DNA of 64,000 nt from Hydractinia symbiolongicarpus (Eukaryota > Cnidaria > Hydrozoa > Anthoathecata > Hydractiniidae). Where the stretch lies: positions 39,825,201 to 39,889,200 of the forward strand of contig NC_079875.1 in assembly GCF_029227915.1 (NCBI RefSeq). The letters are read 5' to 3'. This document shows, in pieces, positions 10,189 to 23,613 of the stretch; position 1 is the stretch's first letter; each line of letters begins with the position of its first letter. A program made the translations under genes and the position numbers. The notes below the pieces were generated by a model. It did not search any database. It saw only the letters and a program-made list of their open reading frames with translations, and had not been told where the DNA came from.

Positions 10189-11683
10189 GTGGGACCAATC
10201 CTAGCCATTATAGCGCGCTGAGGAAATAGCGACAGTTTCAAAAACTACATTTCATTGACTTTCTAACGGTGTCAGTCCGTTTGAGTTTCAACGGTTGTGT
10301 CACATATTCGTACCAACATGTATTTAGCGATATTTTTTTGATATTACTAGGTTTCATCGCTTTTAACAATGAAACGTTGACTGTGGGACTTAATTGAACT
10401 AACTTTGGACTGTGACTTGATAAATGTGATAAATGAGACAATTGGACTCCAGGAAATAACATTCTTCTTAATTTGACGTGATTGCCGGAACTTAGCGATT
10501 ACACTGGGCTCTGTGGTAGCGCTTCATTTAAGAATTAAGATAAAAAGTCATTTTTTTATTGTGGGACCAATGCTAGCAATGATCTCGCGCTGAAGAAATA
10601 GCGACAGTTTCCAAAACTACATTTCATTGACTTTCTAACGGTGTCAGTTCGTTTGAGTTACAACGGTTGGGTCACATATTCGTACCAACATGTATTTAGC
10701 GATATTTTTTTGATATTACTAGGTTGCATCGCTTTTAACAATGAAACGTTGACTGTGGGACTTAATTGAACCAACTTTGGACTGTGACCTGATAAATGAG
10801 ATAAAGGAGACAATTGGACTCCAAGAAATAACATTCTTCTTAATTTGACATGATTGCCGGAACTGAGCGATTACACTGGGCTCTGTGGTAGCGCTTCATT
10901 TAAGAATTAAGATAAAAAAGTCATTTTTTTATTGTGGACCCAATCCTAGCCGTTATCGCGCGCTGAAGAAATAGCGACAGTTTCAAAAACTACACTTCAT
11001 TGTCTTTCTAACGGTGTCAGTCCGTTTGAGTTACAACGGTTGGGTAACATATTCGTACCAACATGTATTTAGCGATATTTTTCTGATATTGCTAGGTTGC
11101 ATCGCTTTTAACAATGAAACGATTGACTGTGGGACTTAATTGAGCTAACTTTGGACTGTGACCTGATAAATGTGATAAATGAGACAATTGGACTCCAAGA
11201 AATAACATTCTTGTTAATTTGACGTGATTGCCGGAACTCAGCGATTACACTGGGCACTGTGGTAGCGCTTCATTTAAAAATTAAGCTAAAAAAAGTCATT
11301 TTTTTACTGTGGGACCTATCCTAGCCGTTAGCGCGCGTTGAAGAAAAAGCGACAGTTTCAAAAACTACATTTCATTGACTTTCTAACGGTGTCAGTCCGT
11401 TTGAGTTACAACGGTTGGGTCACATATTCGTACCAACATGTATTTAGCGATATTTTTCTGATATTACTAGGTTGCATCACTTTTAACAATGAAACGATTG
11501 ACTGTGGGACTTAATTGAGCTAACTTTGGACTGTGACCTGATAAATGTGATAAATAAGACAATTGGACTCCAAGAAATAACATTCTTGTTATTTTGACGT
11601 GGTTGTCGGAATTCAGCGATTGCACTGGGCACTGTGGTAGCGCTTCATTTAAAAATTAAGCTAAAAAAAGTCATTTTTTTACT

Positions 11684-12804
11684 GTGGGACCTATCCTAGC
11701 CGTTAGCGCGCGTTGAAGAAAAAGCGACAGTTTCAAAAACTACATTTCATTGACTTTCTAACGGTGTCAGTCCGTTTGAGTTACAACGGTTGGGTCACAT
11801 ATTCGTACCAACATGTATTTAGCGATATTTTTCTGATATTACTAGGTTGCATCGCTTTTAACAATGAAACGATTGACTGTGGGACTTAATTAAGTTAACT
11901 TTGGACTGTGACCTGATAAATGTGATAAATAAGACAATTGGACTCTAAGAAATAACATTCTTGTTATTTTGACGTGGTTGTCGGAATTCAGCGATAACAC
12001 TGGGCACTGTGGTAGCGCTTCATTTAAAAATTAAGCTAAAAAAAGTAATTTTTTACTGTGGGACCTATCCTAGCCGTTAGCTCGCGTTGAAGAAAAAGCG
12101 ACAGTTTCAAAAACTACATTTCATTGACTTTTTAACGGTGTCAGTCCGTTTGAGTTACAACGGTTGGGTCACATATTCGTACCAACATGTATTAGCGATA
12201 TTTTTCTGATATTACTAGGTTGCATCGCTTTTAACTATGAAACGATTGACTGTGGGACTTAATTGAGCTAACTTTGGACTGACACCTGATAAATGTGATA
12301 AAGGAGTCAATTGGACTCAAAGAAAAAACATTCTTCTTAACTTGACATGATTGCCGAAACTCAGCGATTACACTGGGCTCTGTGGTATCGCTTCATTTAG
12401 AAATTATGATAAAAAAGTCATTTTTTTAATGTGAGACCAATCCTAGCCATTATAGCGCGCTGAAGAAATAGCGACAGTTTCAAAAACTACATTTCATTGA
12501 CTTTCTAACGGTGTCAGTCCGTTTGAGTTACAACGGTTGGGTCACATATTCGTACCAACATGTATTTAGCGATATTTTTTTGATATTACTAGGTTGCATC
12601 GCTTTTAACTATGAAACGATTGACTGTGGGACTTAATTGAGCTAACTTTGGACTGACACCTGATAAATGTGATAAAGGAGTCAATTGGACTCAAAGAAAA
12701 AACATTCTTCTTAACTTGACATGATTGCCGAAACTCAGCGATTACACTGGGCTCTGTGGTATCGCTTCATTTAGAAATTATGATAAAAAAGTCATTTTTT
12801 TAAT
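11684..12804. repeat. 3-monomer duplication, copy 2
   Basis: Partner of 9068-10188, with the same rare variants in the same order. Its last monomer carries a tail (gactgacacctg) identical to the one just before it, which points to a further exchange in this copy. Confidence 0.7.
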
Positions 12805-14301
12805 GTGAGACCAATCCTAGCCATTATAGCGCGCTGAAGAAATAGCGACAGTTTCAAAAACTACATTTCATTGACTTTCTAACGGTGTCAGTCCGTTTGA
12901 GTTACAACGGTTGGGTCACATATTCGTACCAACATGTATTTAGCGATATTTTTTTGATATTACTAGGTTGCATCGCTTTTAACAATGAAACGTTGACTGT
13001 GGGACTTAATTGAACTAACTTTGGACTGTGACCTGATAAATGTGATAAATGAGACAATTGGACTCCAAGAAATAACATTTTTCTTAATTTGACGTGATTG
13101 CCGGAACTCAGCGATTACACTGGGCTCTGTGGTAGCGCTTCATTTAAGAATTAAGATAAAAAAGTCATTTTTTTATTGTGGGACCAATCCTAGCCGTTAT
13201 CGCGATCTGAATAAATAGCGACAGTTTCAAAAACTACATTTCATTGACTTTCTAACGGTGTCAGTCCGTTTGAGTTACAACGGTTGGGTCACATATTCGT
13301 ACCAACATGTATTTAGCGATATTTTTCTGATATTACTAGGTTGCATCGCTTTTAACAATGAAACGATTGACTGTGGGACTTAATTGAGCTAACTTTGGAC
13401 TGTGACCTGATAAATGTGATAAATAAGACAATTGGACTCCAAGAAATAACATTCTTGTTATTTTGACGTGGTTGCCGAAACTCAGCGATTACACTGGGCT
13501 CTGTGGTAGCGCTTCATTTAAAAATTAAGCTAAAAAAAGTCATTTTTTTACTGTGGGACCTATCCTAGCCGTTAGCGCGCATTGAAGAAAAAGCGACAGT
13601 TTCAAAAACTACATTTCATTGACTTTCTAACGGTGTCAGTCCGTTTGAGTTACAACGGTTGGGTCACATATTCGTACCAACATGTATTTAGCGATATTTT
13701 TCTGATATTACTAGGTTGCATCGCTTTTAACTATGAAACGATTGACTGTGGGACTTATTTGAGCTAACTTTGGACTGTCACCTGATAAATGTGATAAAGG
13801 AGACAATTAGACTCCAAGAAACAACATTCTTCTTATTTTGACGTGGTTGCCGAAACTCAGCGATTACACTGGGCTCTGTGGTAGCGCTTCATTTAAAAAT
13901 TAAGCTAAAAAAAGTCATTTTTTTACTGTGGGACCTATCCTAGCCGTTAGCGCGCATTGAAGAAAAAGCGACAGTCTCAAAAACTACATTTCATTGACTT
14001 TCTAACGGTGTCAGTCCGTTTGAGTTACAACGGTTGGGTAACATATTCGTACCAACATGTATTTAGCGATATTTTTCTGATATTACTAGGTTGCATCGCT
14101 TTTAACTATGAAACGATTGACTGTGGGACTTATTTGAAATAACTTTGGACTGTCACCTGATAAATGTGATAAAGGAGACAATTAGACTCCAAGAAACAAC
14201 ATTCTTCTTAATTTGACATGATTGCCGAAACTCAGCGATTACACTGGGCTCTGTGGTAGCGCTTCATTTAGAAATTATGATAAAAAAGTCATTTTTTTAT
14301 T

Positions 14302-15789
14302 GTGGGACCAATCCTAGCCATTATAGCGCGCTGAGGAAATAGAGACAGTTTCAAAAACTACATTTCATTGACTTTCTAACGGTGTCAGTCCGTTTGAGTT
14401 ACAACGATTGGGTCACATATTCGTACCAACATGTATTTAGCGATATTTTTCTGATATTACTAGGTTGCATCGCTTTTAACTATGAAACAATTGACTGTCG
14501 GACTTAATTGAGCTAACTTTGGACTGTGACCTGATAAATGTGATAAAGGAGTCAATTGGACTCCAAGAAAAAACATTCTTCTTAATTTGACATGATTGCC
14601 GAAACTCAGCGATTACACTGGGCTCTGTGGTAGCGCTTCATTTAGAAATTATGATCAAATAGTCATTTTTTTATTGTGGGACCAATCCTAGCCATTATAG
14701 CGCGCTGAAGAAATAGCGACAGTTTCAAAAACTACATTTCATTGACTTTCTAACGGTGTCAGTCCGTTTGAGTTACAACGGTTGGGTCACATATTCGTAC
14801 CAACATGTATTTAGCGATATTTTTCTGATATTACTAGGTTGCATCGCTTTTAACTATGAAACGATTGACTGTGGGACTTAATTGAACTAACTTTGGACTT
14901 TGACCTGATAAATGTGATAAATGAGACAATTGGACTACAAGAAATAACATTCTTCTTAATTTGACGTGATTGCCGGAACTCAGCGATTACACTGGGCTCT
15001 GTGGTAGCGCTTCATTTAGAAATTTTGATAAAAAAAGTCATTTTTTTATTTTGGGACCAATCCTAGCCATTATAGCGCGCTGAGGAAATAGCGACAGTTT
15101 CAAAAACTACATTTCATTGACTTTCTAACGGTGTCAGTCCGTTTGAGTTTCAACGGTTGTGTCACATATTCGTACCAACATGTATTTAGCGATATTTTTT
15201 TGATATTACTAGGTTTCATCACTTTTAACAATGAAACGTTGACTGTGGGACTTAATTGAACTAACTTTGGACTGTGACCTGATAAATGAGACAATTGGAC
15301 TCCAAGAAATAACATTCTTATTAATTGGACGTGATTGCCGGTACTTAGCGATTACACTGGGCACTGTGGTAGCGCTTCATTTAAAAATTAAGCTAAAAAA
15401 AGTCATTTTTTTACTGTAGGACCTATCCTAGCCGTTAGCGCGCGTTGAAGAAAAAGCGACAGTTTCAAAAACTACATTTCATTGACTTTCTAACGGTGTC
15501 AGTCCGTTTGAGTTACAACGGTTGGGTCACATATTCGTACCAACATGTATTTAGCGATATTTTTCTGATATTACTAGGTTGCATCGCTTTTAACAATGAA
15601 ACGATTGACTGTGGGACTTATTTGAGCTAACTTTGGACTGTCACCTGATAAATGTGATAAAGGAGACAATTAGACTCCAAGAAACAACATTCTTCTTAAT
15701 TTGACATGATTGCCGAAACTCAGCGATTACACTGGGCTCTGTGGTAGCGCTTCATTTAGAAATTATGATAAAAAAGTCATTTTTTTATT
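14302..15789. repeat. 4-monomer HOR (1488 bp), copy 1
   Basis: Subtype order: ccattatagcgcgctgagg; ccattatagcgcgctgaag with gatcaaatagtc just before it; a monomer with the 9-bp deletion near 15290; then ccgttagcgcgcgttgaag. The next 1489 bp repeats this order with about a dozen or fewer differences by eye. Confidence 0.85.
14548..14564. repeat. GGAGTC/GACTCC dyad (example)
   Basis: ggagtcaattggactcc has 6-bp perfect arms around a 5-nt centre. Several subtypes keep this form (for example near 16038, 18275 and 20884), while others have ggagac and so lose one pair. Confidence 0.7.
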
Positions 15790-17278
15790 GTGGGACCAAT
15801 CCTAGCCATTATAGCGCGCTGAGGAAATAGCGACAGTTTCAAAAACTACATTTCATTGACTCTCTAACAGTGTCAGTCCGTTTGAGTTACAACGGTTGGG
15901 TCACATATTCGTACCAACATGTATTTAGCGATATTTTTCTGATATTACTAGGTTGCATCGCTTTTAACTATGAAACGATTGACTGTCGGACTTAATTGAG
16001 CTAACTTTGGACTGTGACCTGATAAATGTGATAAAGGAGTCAATTGGACTCCAAGAAAAAACATTCTTCTTAATTTGACATGATTGCCGAAACTCAGCGA
16101 TTACACTGGCCTCTGTGGTAGCGCTTCATTTAGAAATTATGATCAAATAGTCATTTTTTTATTGTGGGACCAATCCTAGCCATTATAGCGCGCTGAAGAA
16201 ATAGCGACAGTTTCAAAAACTACATTTCATTGACTTTCTAACGGTGTCAGTCCGTTTGAGTTACAACGGTTGGGTCACATATTCGTACCAACATGTATTT
16301 AGCGATATTTTTCTGATATTACTAGGTTGCATCGCTTTTAACTATGAAACGATTGACTGTGGGACTTAATTGAACTAACTTTGGACTTTGACCTGATAAA
16401 TGTGATAAATGAGACAATTGGACTACAAGAAATAACATTCTTCTTAATTTGACGTGATTGCCGGAACTCAGCGATTACACTGGGCTCTGTGGTAGCGCTT
16501 CATTTAGAAATTATGATAAAAAAAGTCATTTTTTTATTGTGGGACCAATCCTAGCCATAATAGCGCGCTGACGAAATAGCGACAGTTTCAAAAACTACAT
16601 TTCATTGACTTTCTAACGGTGTCAGTCCGTTTGAGTTTCAACGGTTGTGTCACATATTCGTACCAACATGTATTTAGCGATATTTTTTTGATATTACTAG
16701 GTTTCATCACTTTTAACAATGAAACGTTGACTGTGGGACTTAATTGAACTAACTTTGGACTGTGACCTGATAAATGAGACAATTGGACTCCAAGAAATAA
16801 CATTCTTCTTAATTTGACGTGATTGCCGGTACTTAGCGATTACACTGGGCACTGTGGTAGCGCTTCATTCAAAAATTAAGTTGAAAAAAGTCATTTTTTT
16901 ACTGTAGTACCTATCCTAGCCGTTAGCGCGCGTTGAAGAAAAAGCGACAGTTTCAAAAACTACATTTCATTGACTTTCTAACGGTGTCAGTCCGTTTGAG
17001 TTACAACGGTTGGGTCACATATTTGTACCAACATGTATTTAGCGATATTTTTCTGATATTACTAGGTTGCATCGCTTTTAACAATGAAACGATTGACTGT
17101 GGGACTTAATTGAGCTAACTTTGGACTGTGACCTGATAAATGTGATAAATAAGACAATTGGACTCTTAGAAATAACATTCTTGTTATTTTGACGTGGTTG
17201 TCGGAATTCAGCGATTACACTGGGCACTGTGGTAGCGCTTCATTGAAAAATTAAGCTAAAAAAAGTCATCTTTATACT
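15790..17278. repeat. 4-monomer HOR (1489 bp), copy 2
   Basis: Landmark spacings to copy 1 are a constant 1488 bp (14379/15867, 14753/16241, 15128/16616, 15493/16981). Private changes include tctctaacagtg near 15860 and gtagtacctatcc near 16906. Confidence 0.85.
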
Positions 17279-18030
17279 GTGGGACGTATCCTAGCCGTTA
17301 GCGCGCGTTGAAGAAAAAGCGACAGTTTCAAAAACTACATTTCATTGACTTTCTAACAGTGTCAGTCCGTTTGAGTTACAACGGTTGGGTCACATATTCG
17401 TACCAACATGTATTTAGCGATATTTTTCTGATATTACTAGGTTGCATCGCTTTTAACTATGAAACGATTGACTGTGGGACTCAATTGAGCTAACTTTGGG
17501 CTGTCACCTGATAAATGTGATAAAGGAGACAATTGGACTCCAAGAAAAAACATTCTTCTTAATTTGACATGATTGCCGAAACTCAGCGATTACACTGGGC
17601 TCTGTGGTAGCGCTTCATTTAGAAATTGTGATAAAAAAAGTCATTTTTTTATTGTGGGACCAATCCTAGCCGTTATCGTGCGCTGAAGAAATAGCGACAG
17701 TTTCAAAAACTACATTTCATTGACTTTCTAACGGTGTCAGTCCGTTTGAGTTACAACGGTTGGGTCACATATTCGTACCAACATGTATTTAGCGATATTT
17801 TTCTGATATTACTAGGTTGCATCGCATTTAACTATGAAACGATTGACTGTGGGACTTAATTGAGCTAACTTTGGACTGTCACCTGATAAATGTGATAAAG
17901 GAGACAATTAGACTCCAAGAAACAACATTCTTCTTAATTTGACATGATTGCCGAAACTCAGCGATTACACTGGGCTCTGTGGTAGCGCTTCATTTAGAAA
18001 TTATGATAAAAAAGTCATTTTTTTATTGTG
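17279..18030. repeat. Two satellite monomers between HORs
   Basis: One gcgcgcgttgaag-type and one ccgttatcgtgcgctgaag-type monomer, about 376 bp each, linking the 4-mer and 7-mer blocks. No other feature is seen. Confidence 0.85.
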
Positions 18031-20640
18031 GGATCAATCCTAGCCATTATAGCGCACTGAGGAAATAGCGACAGTTTCAAAAACTACATTTCATTGACTT
18101 TCTAACGGTGTCAGTGCGTTTGAGTTACAACGGTTGGGTCACATATTCGTACCAACATGTATTTAGCGATATTTTTCTGATATTACTAGGTTGCATCGCT
18201 TTTAACTATGAAACGATTGACTGTGGGACTTAATTGAGCTAACTTTGGACTGTCACCTGATAAATGTGATAAAGGAGTCAATTGGACTCCAAGAAAAAAC
18301 ATTCTTCTTAATTTGACATGATTGCCGAAACTCAGCGATTACACTGGGCTCTGTGGTAGCGCTTCATTTAGAAATTATGATCAAATAGTCATTTTTTTAT
18401 TGTGGGACCAATCCTAGCCATTATAGCGCGCTGAAGAAATAGCGACAGTTTCAAAAACTACATTTCATTGACTTTCTAACGGTGTCAGTCCGTTTGAGTT
18501 ACAACGGTTGGGTCACATATTCGTACCAACATGTATTTAGCTATATTTTTCTGATATTACTAGGTTGCATCGCTTTTAACTATGAAACGATTGACTGTGG
18601 GACTTAATTGAACCAACTTTGGACTTTGACCTGATAAATGTGATAAATGAGACAATTGGACTACAAGAAATAACATTCTTCTTAATTTGACGTGATTGCC
18701 GGAACTCAGCGATTACACTGGGCTCTGTGGTAGCGCTTCATTTAAGAATTAAGATAAAAAAGTCATTTTTTTATTGTGGGACCAATCCTAGCCGTTATCG
18801 CGCGCTGAAGAAAAAGCGACAGTTTCAAAAACTACATTTCATTGACTTTCTAACGGTGTCAGTCCGTTTGAGTTACAACGGTTGGGTCACATATTCGTAC
18901 CAACATGTATTTAGCGATATTTTTCTGATATTACTAGGTTGCATCGCTTTTAACTATGAAACGATTGACTGTGGGACTTAATTGAGCTAACTTTGGACTG
19001 TCACCTGATAAATGTGATAAAGGAGACAATTGGACTCCAAGAAAAACATTCTTCTTAATTTGACATGATTGCCGAAACTCAGCGATTACACTCGGCTCTG
19101 TGGTAGCGCTTCATTTAGAAATTATGATAAAAAAAAGTCATTTTTTTATTGTGGGACCAATCCTAGCCATTATAGCGCGCTGAGGAAATAGCGACAGTTT
19201 CAAAAACTACATTTCATTGACTTTCTAACGGTGTCAGTCCGTTTGAGTTTCAACGGTTGTGTCACATATTTGTACCAACATGTATTTAGCGATATTTTTT
19301 TGATATTACTAGGTTTCCTCACTTTTAACAATGAAACGTTGACTGTGGGACTTAATTGAACTAACTTTGGACTGTGACCTGATAAATGAGACAATTGGAC
19401 TCCAAGAAATAACATTCTTCTTAATTTTACGTGATTGCCGGAACTTAGCGATTACACTGGGCACTGTGGTAGCGCTTCATTTAAAAATTAAGCTAAAAAA
19501 AGTCATTTTTTTACTGTAGGACCTATCCTAGCCATTATAGCGCGCTGAGGAAATAGCGACAGTTTCAAAAACTACATTTCATTGACTTTCTAACGGTGTC
19601 AGTGCGTTTGAGTTACAACGGTTGGGTCACATATTCGTACCAACATGTATTTAGCGATATTTTTCTGATATTACTAGGTTGCATCGCTTTTAACTATGAA
19701 ACGATTGACTGTGGGACTTAATTGAGCTAACTTTGGACTGTCACCTGATAAATGTGATAAAGGAGTCAATTGGACTCCAAGAAAAAACATTCTTCTTAAT
19801 TTGACATGATTGCCGAAACTCAGCGATTACACTGGGCTCTGTGGTAGCGCTTCATTTAGAAATTATGATCAAATAGTCATTTTTTTATTGTGGGACCAAT
19901 CCTAGCCATTATAGCGCGCTGAAGAAATAGCGACAGTTTCAAAAACTACATTTCATTGACTTTCTAACGGTGTCAGTCCGTTTGAGTTACAACGGTTGGG
20001 TCACATATTCGTACCAACATGTATTTAGCTATATTTTTCTGATATTACTAGGTTGCATCGCTTTTAACTATGAAACGATTGACTGTGGGACTTAATTGAA
20101 CCAACTTTGGACTTTGACCTGATAGATGTGATAAATGAGACAATTGGACTACAAGAAATAACATTCTTCTTAATTTGACGTGATTGCCGGAACTCAGCGA
20201 TTACACTGGGCTCTGTGGTAGCGCTTCATTTAAGAATTAAGATAAAAAAGTCATTTTTTTATTGTGGGACCAATCCTAGCCGTTATCGCGCGCTGAAGAA
20301 AAAGCGACAGTTTCAAAAACTACATTTCATTGACTTTCTAACGGTGTCAGTCCGTTTGAGTTGCAACGGTTGGGTCACATATTCGTACCAACATGTATTT
20401 AGCGATATTTTTCTGATATTACTAGGTTGCATCGCTTTTAACTATGAAACGATTGAATGTGGGACTTAATTGAGCTAACTTTGGACTGTCACCTGATAAA
20501 TGTGATAAAGGAGACAATTAGACTCCAAGAAACAACATTCTTCTTAATTTGACATGATTGCCGAAACTCAGCGATTACACTGGGCTCTGTGGTAGCGCTT
20601 CATTTAGAAATTATGATAAAAAAGTCATTTTTTTATTGTG
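18031..20640. repeat. 7-monomer HOR (2610 bp), copy 1
   Basis: Begins at the private variant ggatcaatcc. Internally it is a 4-mer (1488 bp) followed by a 3-mer (1122 bp) that reuses the same subtypes without the 9-bp-deleted monomer. Copy 2 follows directly with only scattered substitutions. Confidence 0.9.
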
Positions 20641-23250
20641 GGATCAATCCTAGCCATTATAGCGCGCTGAGGAAATAGCGACAGTTTCAAAAACTACATT
20701 TCATTGACTTTCTAACGGTGTCAGTGCGTTTGAGTTACAACGGTTGGGTCACATATTCGTACCAACATGTATTTAGCGATATTTTTCTGATATTACTAGG
20801 TTGCATCGCTTTTAACTATGAAACGATTGACTGTGGGACTTAATTGAGCTAACTTTGGACTGTCACCTGATAAATGTGATAAAGGAGTCAATTGGACTCC
20901 AAGAAAAAACATTCTTCTTAATTTGACATGATTGCCGAAACTCAGCGATTACACTGGGCTCTGTGGTAGCGCTTCATTTAGAAATTATGATCAAATAGTC
21001 ATTTTTTTATTGTGGGACCAATCCTAGCCATTATAGCGCGCTGAAGAAATAGCGACAGTTTCAAAAACTACATTTCATTGACTTTCTAACGGTGTCAGTC
21101 CGTTTGAGTTACAACGGTTGGGTCACATATTCGTACCAACATGTATTTAGCTATATTTTTCTGATATTACTAGGTTGCATCGCTTTTAACTATGAAACGA
21201 TTGACTGTGGGACTTAATTGAACCAACTTTGGACTTTGACCTGATAAATGTGATAAATGAGACAATTGGACTACAAGAAATAACATTCTTCTTAATTTGA
21301 CGTGATTGCCGGAACTCAGCGATTACACTGGGCTCTGTGGTAGCGCTTCATTTAAGAATTAAGATAAAAAAGTCATTTTTTTATTGTGGGACCAATCCTA
21401 GCCGTTATCGCGCGCTGAAGAAAAAGCGACAGTTTCAAAAACTACATTTCATTGACTTTCTAACGGTGTCAGTCCGTTTGAGTTACAACGGTTGGGTCAC
21501 ATATTCGTACCAACATGTATTTAGCGATATTTTTCTGATATTACCAGGTTGCATCGCTTTTAACTATGAAACGATTGACTGTGGGACTTAATTGAGCTAA
21601 CTTTGGACTGTCACCTGATAAATGTGATAAAGGAGACAATTGGACTCCAAGAAAAACATTCTTCTTAATTTGACATGATTGCCGAAACTCAGCGATTACA
21701 CTCGGCTCTGTGGTAGCGCTTCATTTAGAAATTATGATAAAAAAAAGTCATTTTTTTATTGTGGGACCAATCCTAGCCATTATAGCGCGCTGAGGAAATA
21801 GCGACAGTTTCAAAAACTACATTTCATTGACTTTCTAACGGTGTCAGTCCGTTTGAGTTTCAACGGTTGTGTCACATATTTGTACCAACATGTATTTAGC
21901 GATATTTTTTTGATATTACTAGGTTTCCTCACTTTTAACAATGAAACGTTGACTGTGGGACTTAATTGAACTAACTTTGGACTGTGACCTGATAAATGAG
22001 ACAATTGGACTCCAAGAAATAACATTCTTCTTAATTTTACGTGATTGCCGGAACTTAGCGATTACACTGGGCACTGTGGTAGCGCTTCATTTAAAAATTA
22101 AGCTAAAAAAAGTCATTTTTTTACTGTAGGACCTATCCTAGCCATTATAGCGCGCTGAGGAAATAGCGACAGTTTCAAAAACTACATTTCATTGACTTTC
22201 TAACGGTGTCAGTGCGTTTGAGTTACAACGGTTGGGTCACATATTCGTACCAACATGTATTTAGCGATATTTTTCTGATATTACTAGGTTGCATCGCTTT
22301 TAACTATGAAACGATTGACTGTGGGACTTAATTGAGCTAACTTTGGACTGTCACCTGATAAATGTGATAAAGGAGTCAATTGGACTCCAAGAAAAAACAT
22401 TCTTCTTAATTTGACATGATTGCCGAAACTCAGCGATTACACTGGGCTCTGTGGTAGCGCTTCATTTAGAAATTATGATCAAATAGTCATTTTTTTATTG
22501 TGGGACCAATCCTAGCCATTATAGCGCGCTGAAGAAATAGCGACAGTTTCAAAAACTACATTTCATTGACTTTCTAACGGTGTCAGTCCGTTTGAGTTAC
22601 AACGGTTGGGTCACATATTCGTACCAACATGTATTTAGCTATATTTTTCTGATATTACTAGGTTGCATCGCTTTTAACTATGAAACGATTGACTGTGGGA
22701 CTTAATTGAACCAACTTTGGACTTTGACCTGATAGATGTGATAAATGAGACAATTGGACTACAAGAAATAACATTCTTCTTAATTTGACGTGATTGCCGG
22801 AACTCAGCGATTACACTGGGCTCTGTGGTAGCGCTTCATTTAAGAATTAAGATAAAAAAGTCATTTTTTTATTGTGGGACCAATCCTAGCCGTTATCGCG
22901 CGCTGAAGAAAAAGCGACAGTTTCAAAAACTACATTTCATTGACTTTCTAACGGTGTCAGTCCGTTTGAGTTACAACAATTGGGTCACATATTCGTACCA
23001 ACATGTATTTAGCGATATTTTTCTGATATTACTAGGTTGCATCGCTTTTAACTATGAAACGATTGACTGTGGGACTTAATTGAGCTAACTTTGGACTGTC
23101 ACCTGATAAATGTGATAAAGGAGACAATTGGACTCCAAGAAAAACATTCTTCTTAATTTGACATGATTGCCGAAACTCAGCGATTACACTCGGCTCTGTG
23201 GTAGCGCTTCATTTAGAAATTATGATAAAAAAAAGTCATTTTTTTATTGT
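20641..23250. repeat. 7-monomer HOR (2610 bp), copy 2
   Basis: Starts at the same ggatcaatcc variant and follows copy 1 almost base for base. Differences I noticed: accagg for actagg near 21544, acaacaattggg for gcaacggttggg near 22970, and gattgactg for gattgaatg near 23064. The end of the last monomer (ggactccaagaaaaac) matches the end of the third monomer of the HOR rather than the end of copy 1, as if the exchange that made copy 2 was out of register. Confidence 0.9.
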
Positions 23251-23613
23251 GGGACCAATCCTAGCCATTATAGCGCGCTGAGGAAATAGCGACAGTTTCA
23301 AAAACTACATTTCATTGACTTTCTAACGGTGTCAGTCCGTTTGAGTTTCAACGGTTGTGTCACATATTCGTACCAACATGTATTTAGCGATATTTTTTTG
23401 ATATTACTAGGTTTCCTCACTTTTAACAATGAAACGTTGACTGTGGGACTTAATTGAACTAACTTTGGACTGTGACCTGATAAATGAGACAATTGGACTC
23501 CAAGAAATAACATTCTTCTTAATTTTACGTGATTGCCGGAACTTAGCGATTACACTGGGCACTGTGGTAGCGCTTCATTTAAAAATTAAGCTAAAAAAAG
23601 TCATTTTTTTACT
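23251..23613. repeat. Single 9-bp-deleted satellite monomer (363 bp)
   Basis: A ccattatagcgcgctgagg monomer with the gataaatg slippage deletion near 23488. It follows the 7-mer pair and precedes the 3-mer block. Confidence 0.85.

Larger units (their letters stand above)
6965..14301. repeat. Satellite array, second block (about 20 monomers)
   Basis: The array resumes inside a monomer at ttagcgatatt and continues with landmarks at 7279, 7651, 8024, 8399, 8771, 9145, 9519, 9892, 10266, 10638, 11011, 11386, 11761, 12135, 12508, 12882, 13255, 13630 and 14005. Adjacent near-identical monomer pairs are seen at 7279/7651 (gctagcaatgatctcg type), 12508/12882 (gactgacacctg type) and 13630/14005 (gcgcattgaag type). 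No gene is seen. Confidence 0.96.

Noticed and set aside
18727-18981. 84-codon plus-strand frames in four monomers (18727, 20215, 21337, 22825)
   Set aside because: Created by a single change (gaagaaaaagcg for gaagaaatagcg) that removes a stop, then copied with the HOR. No protein-like features.
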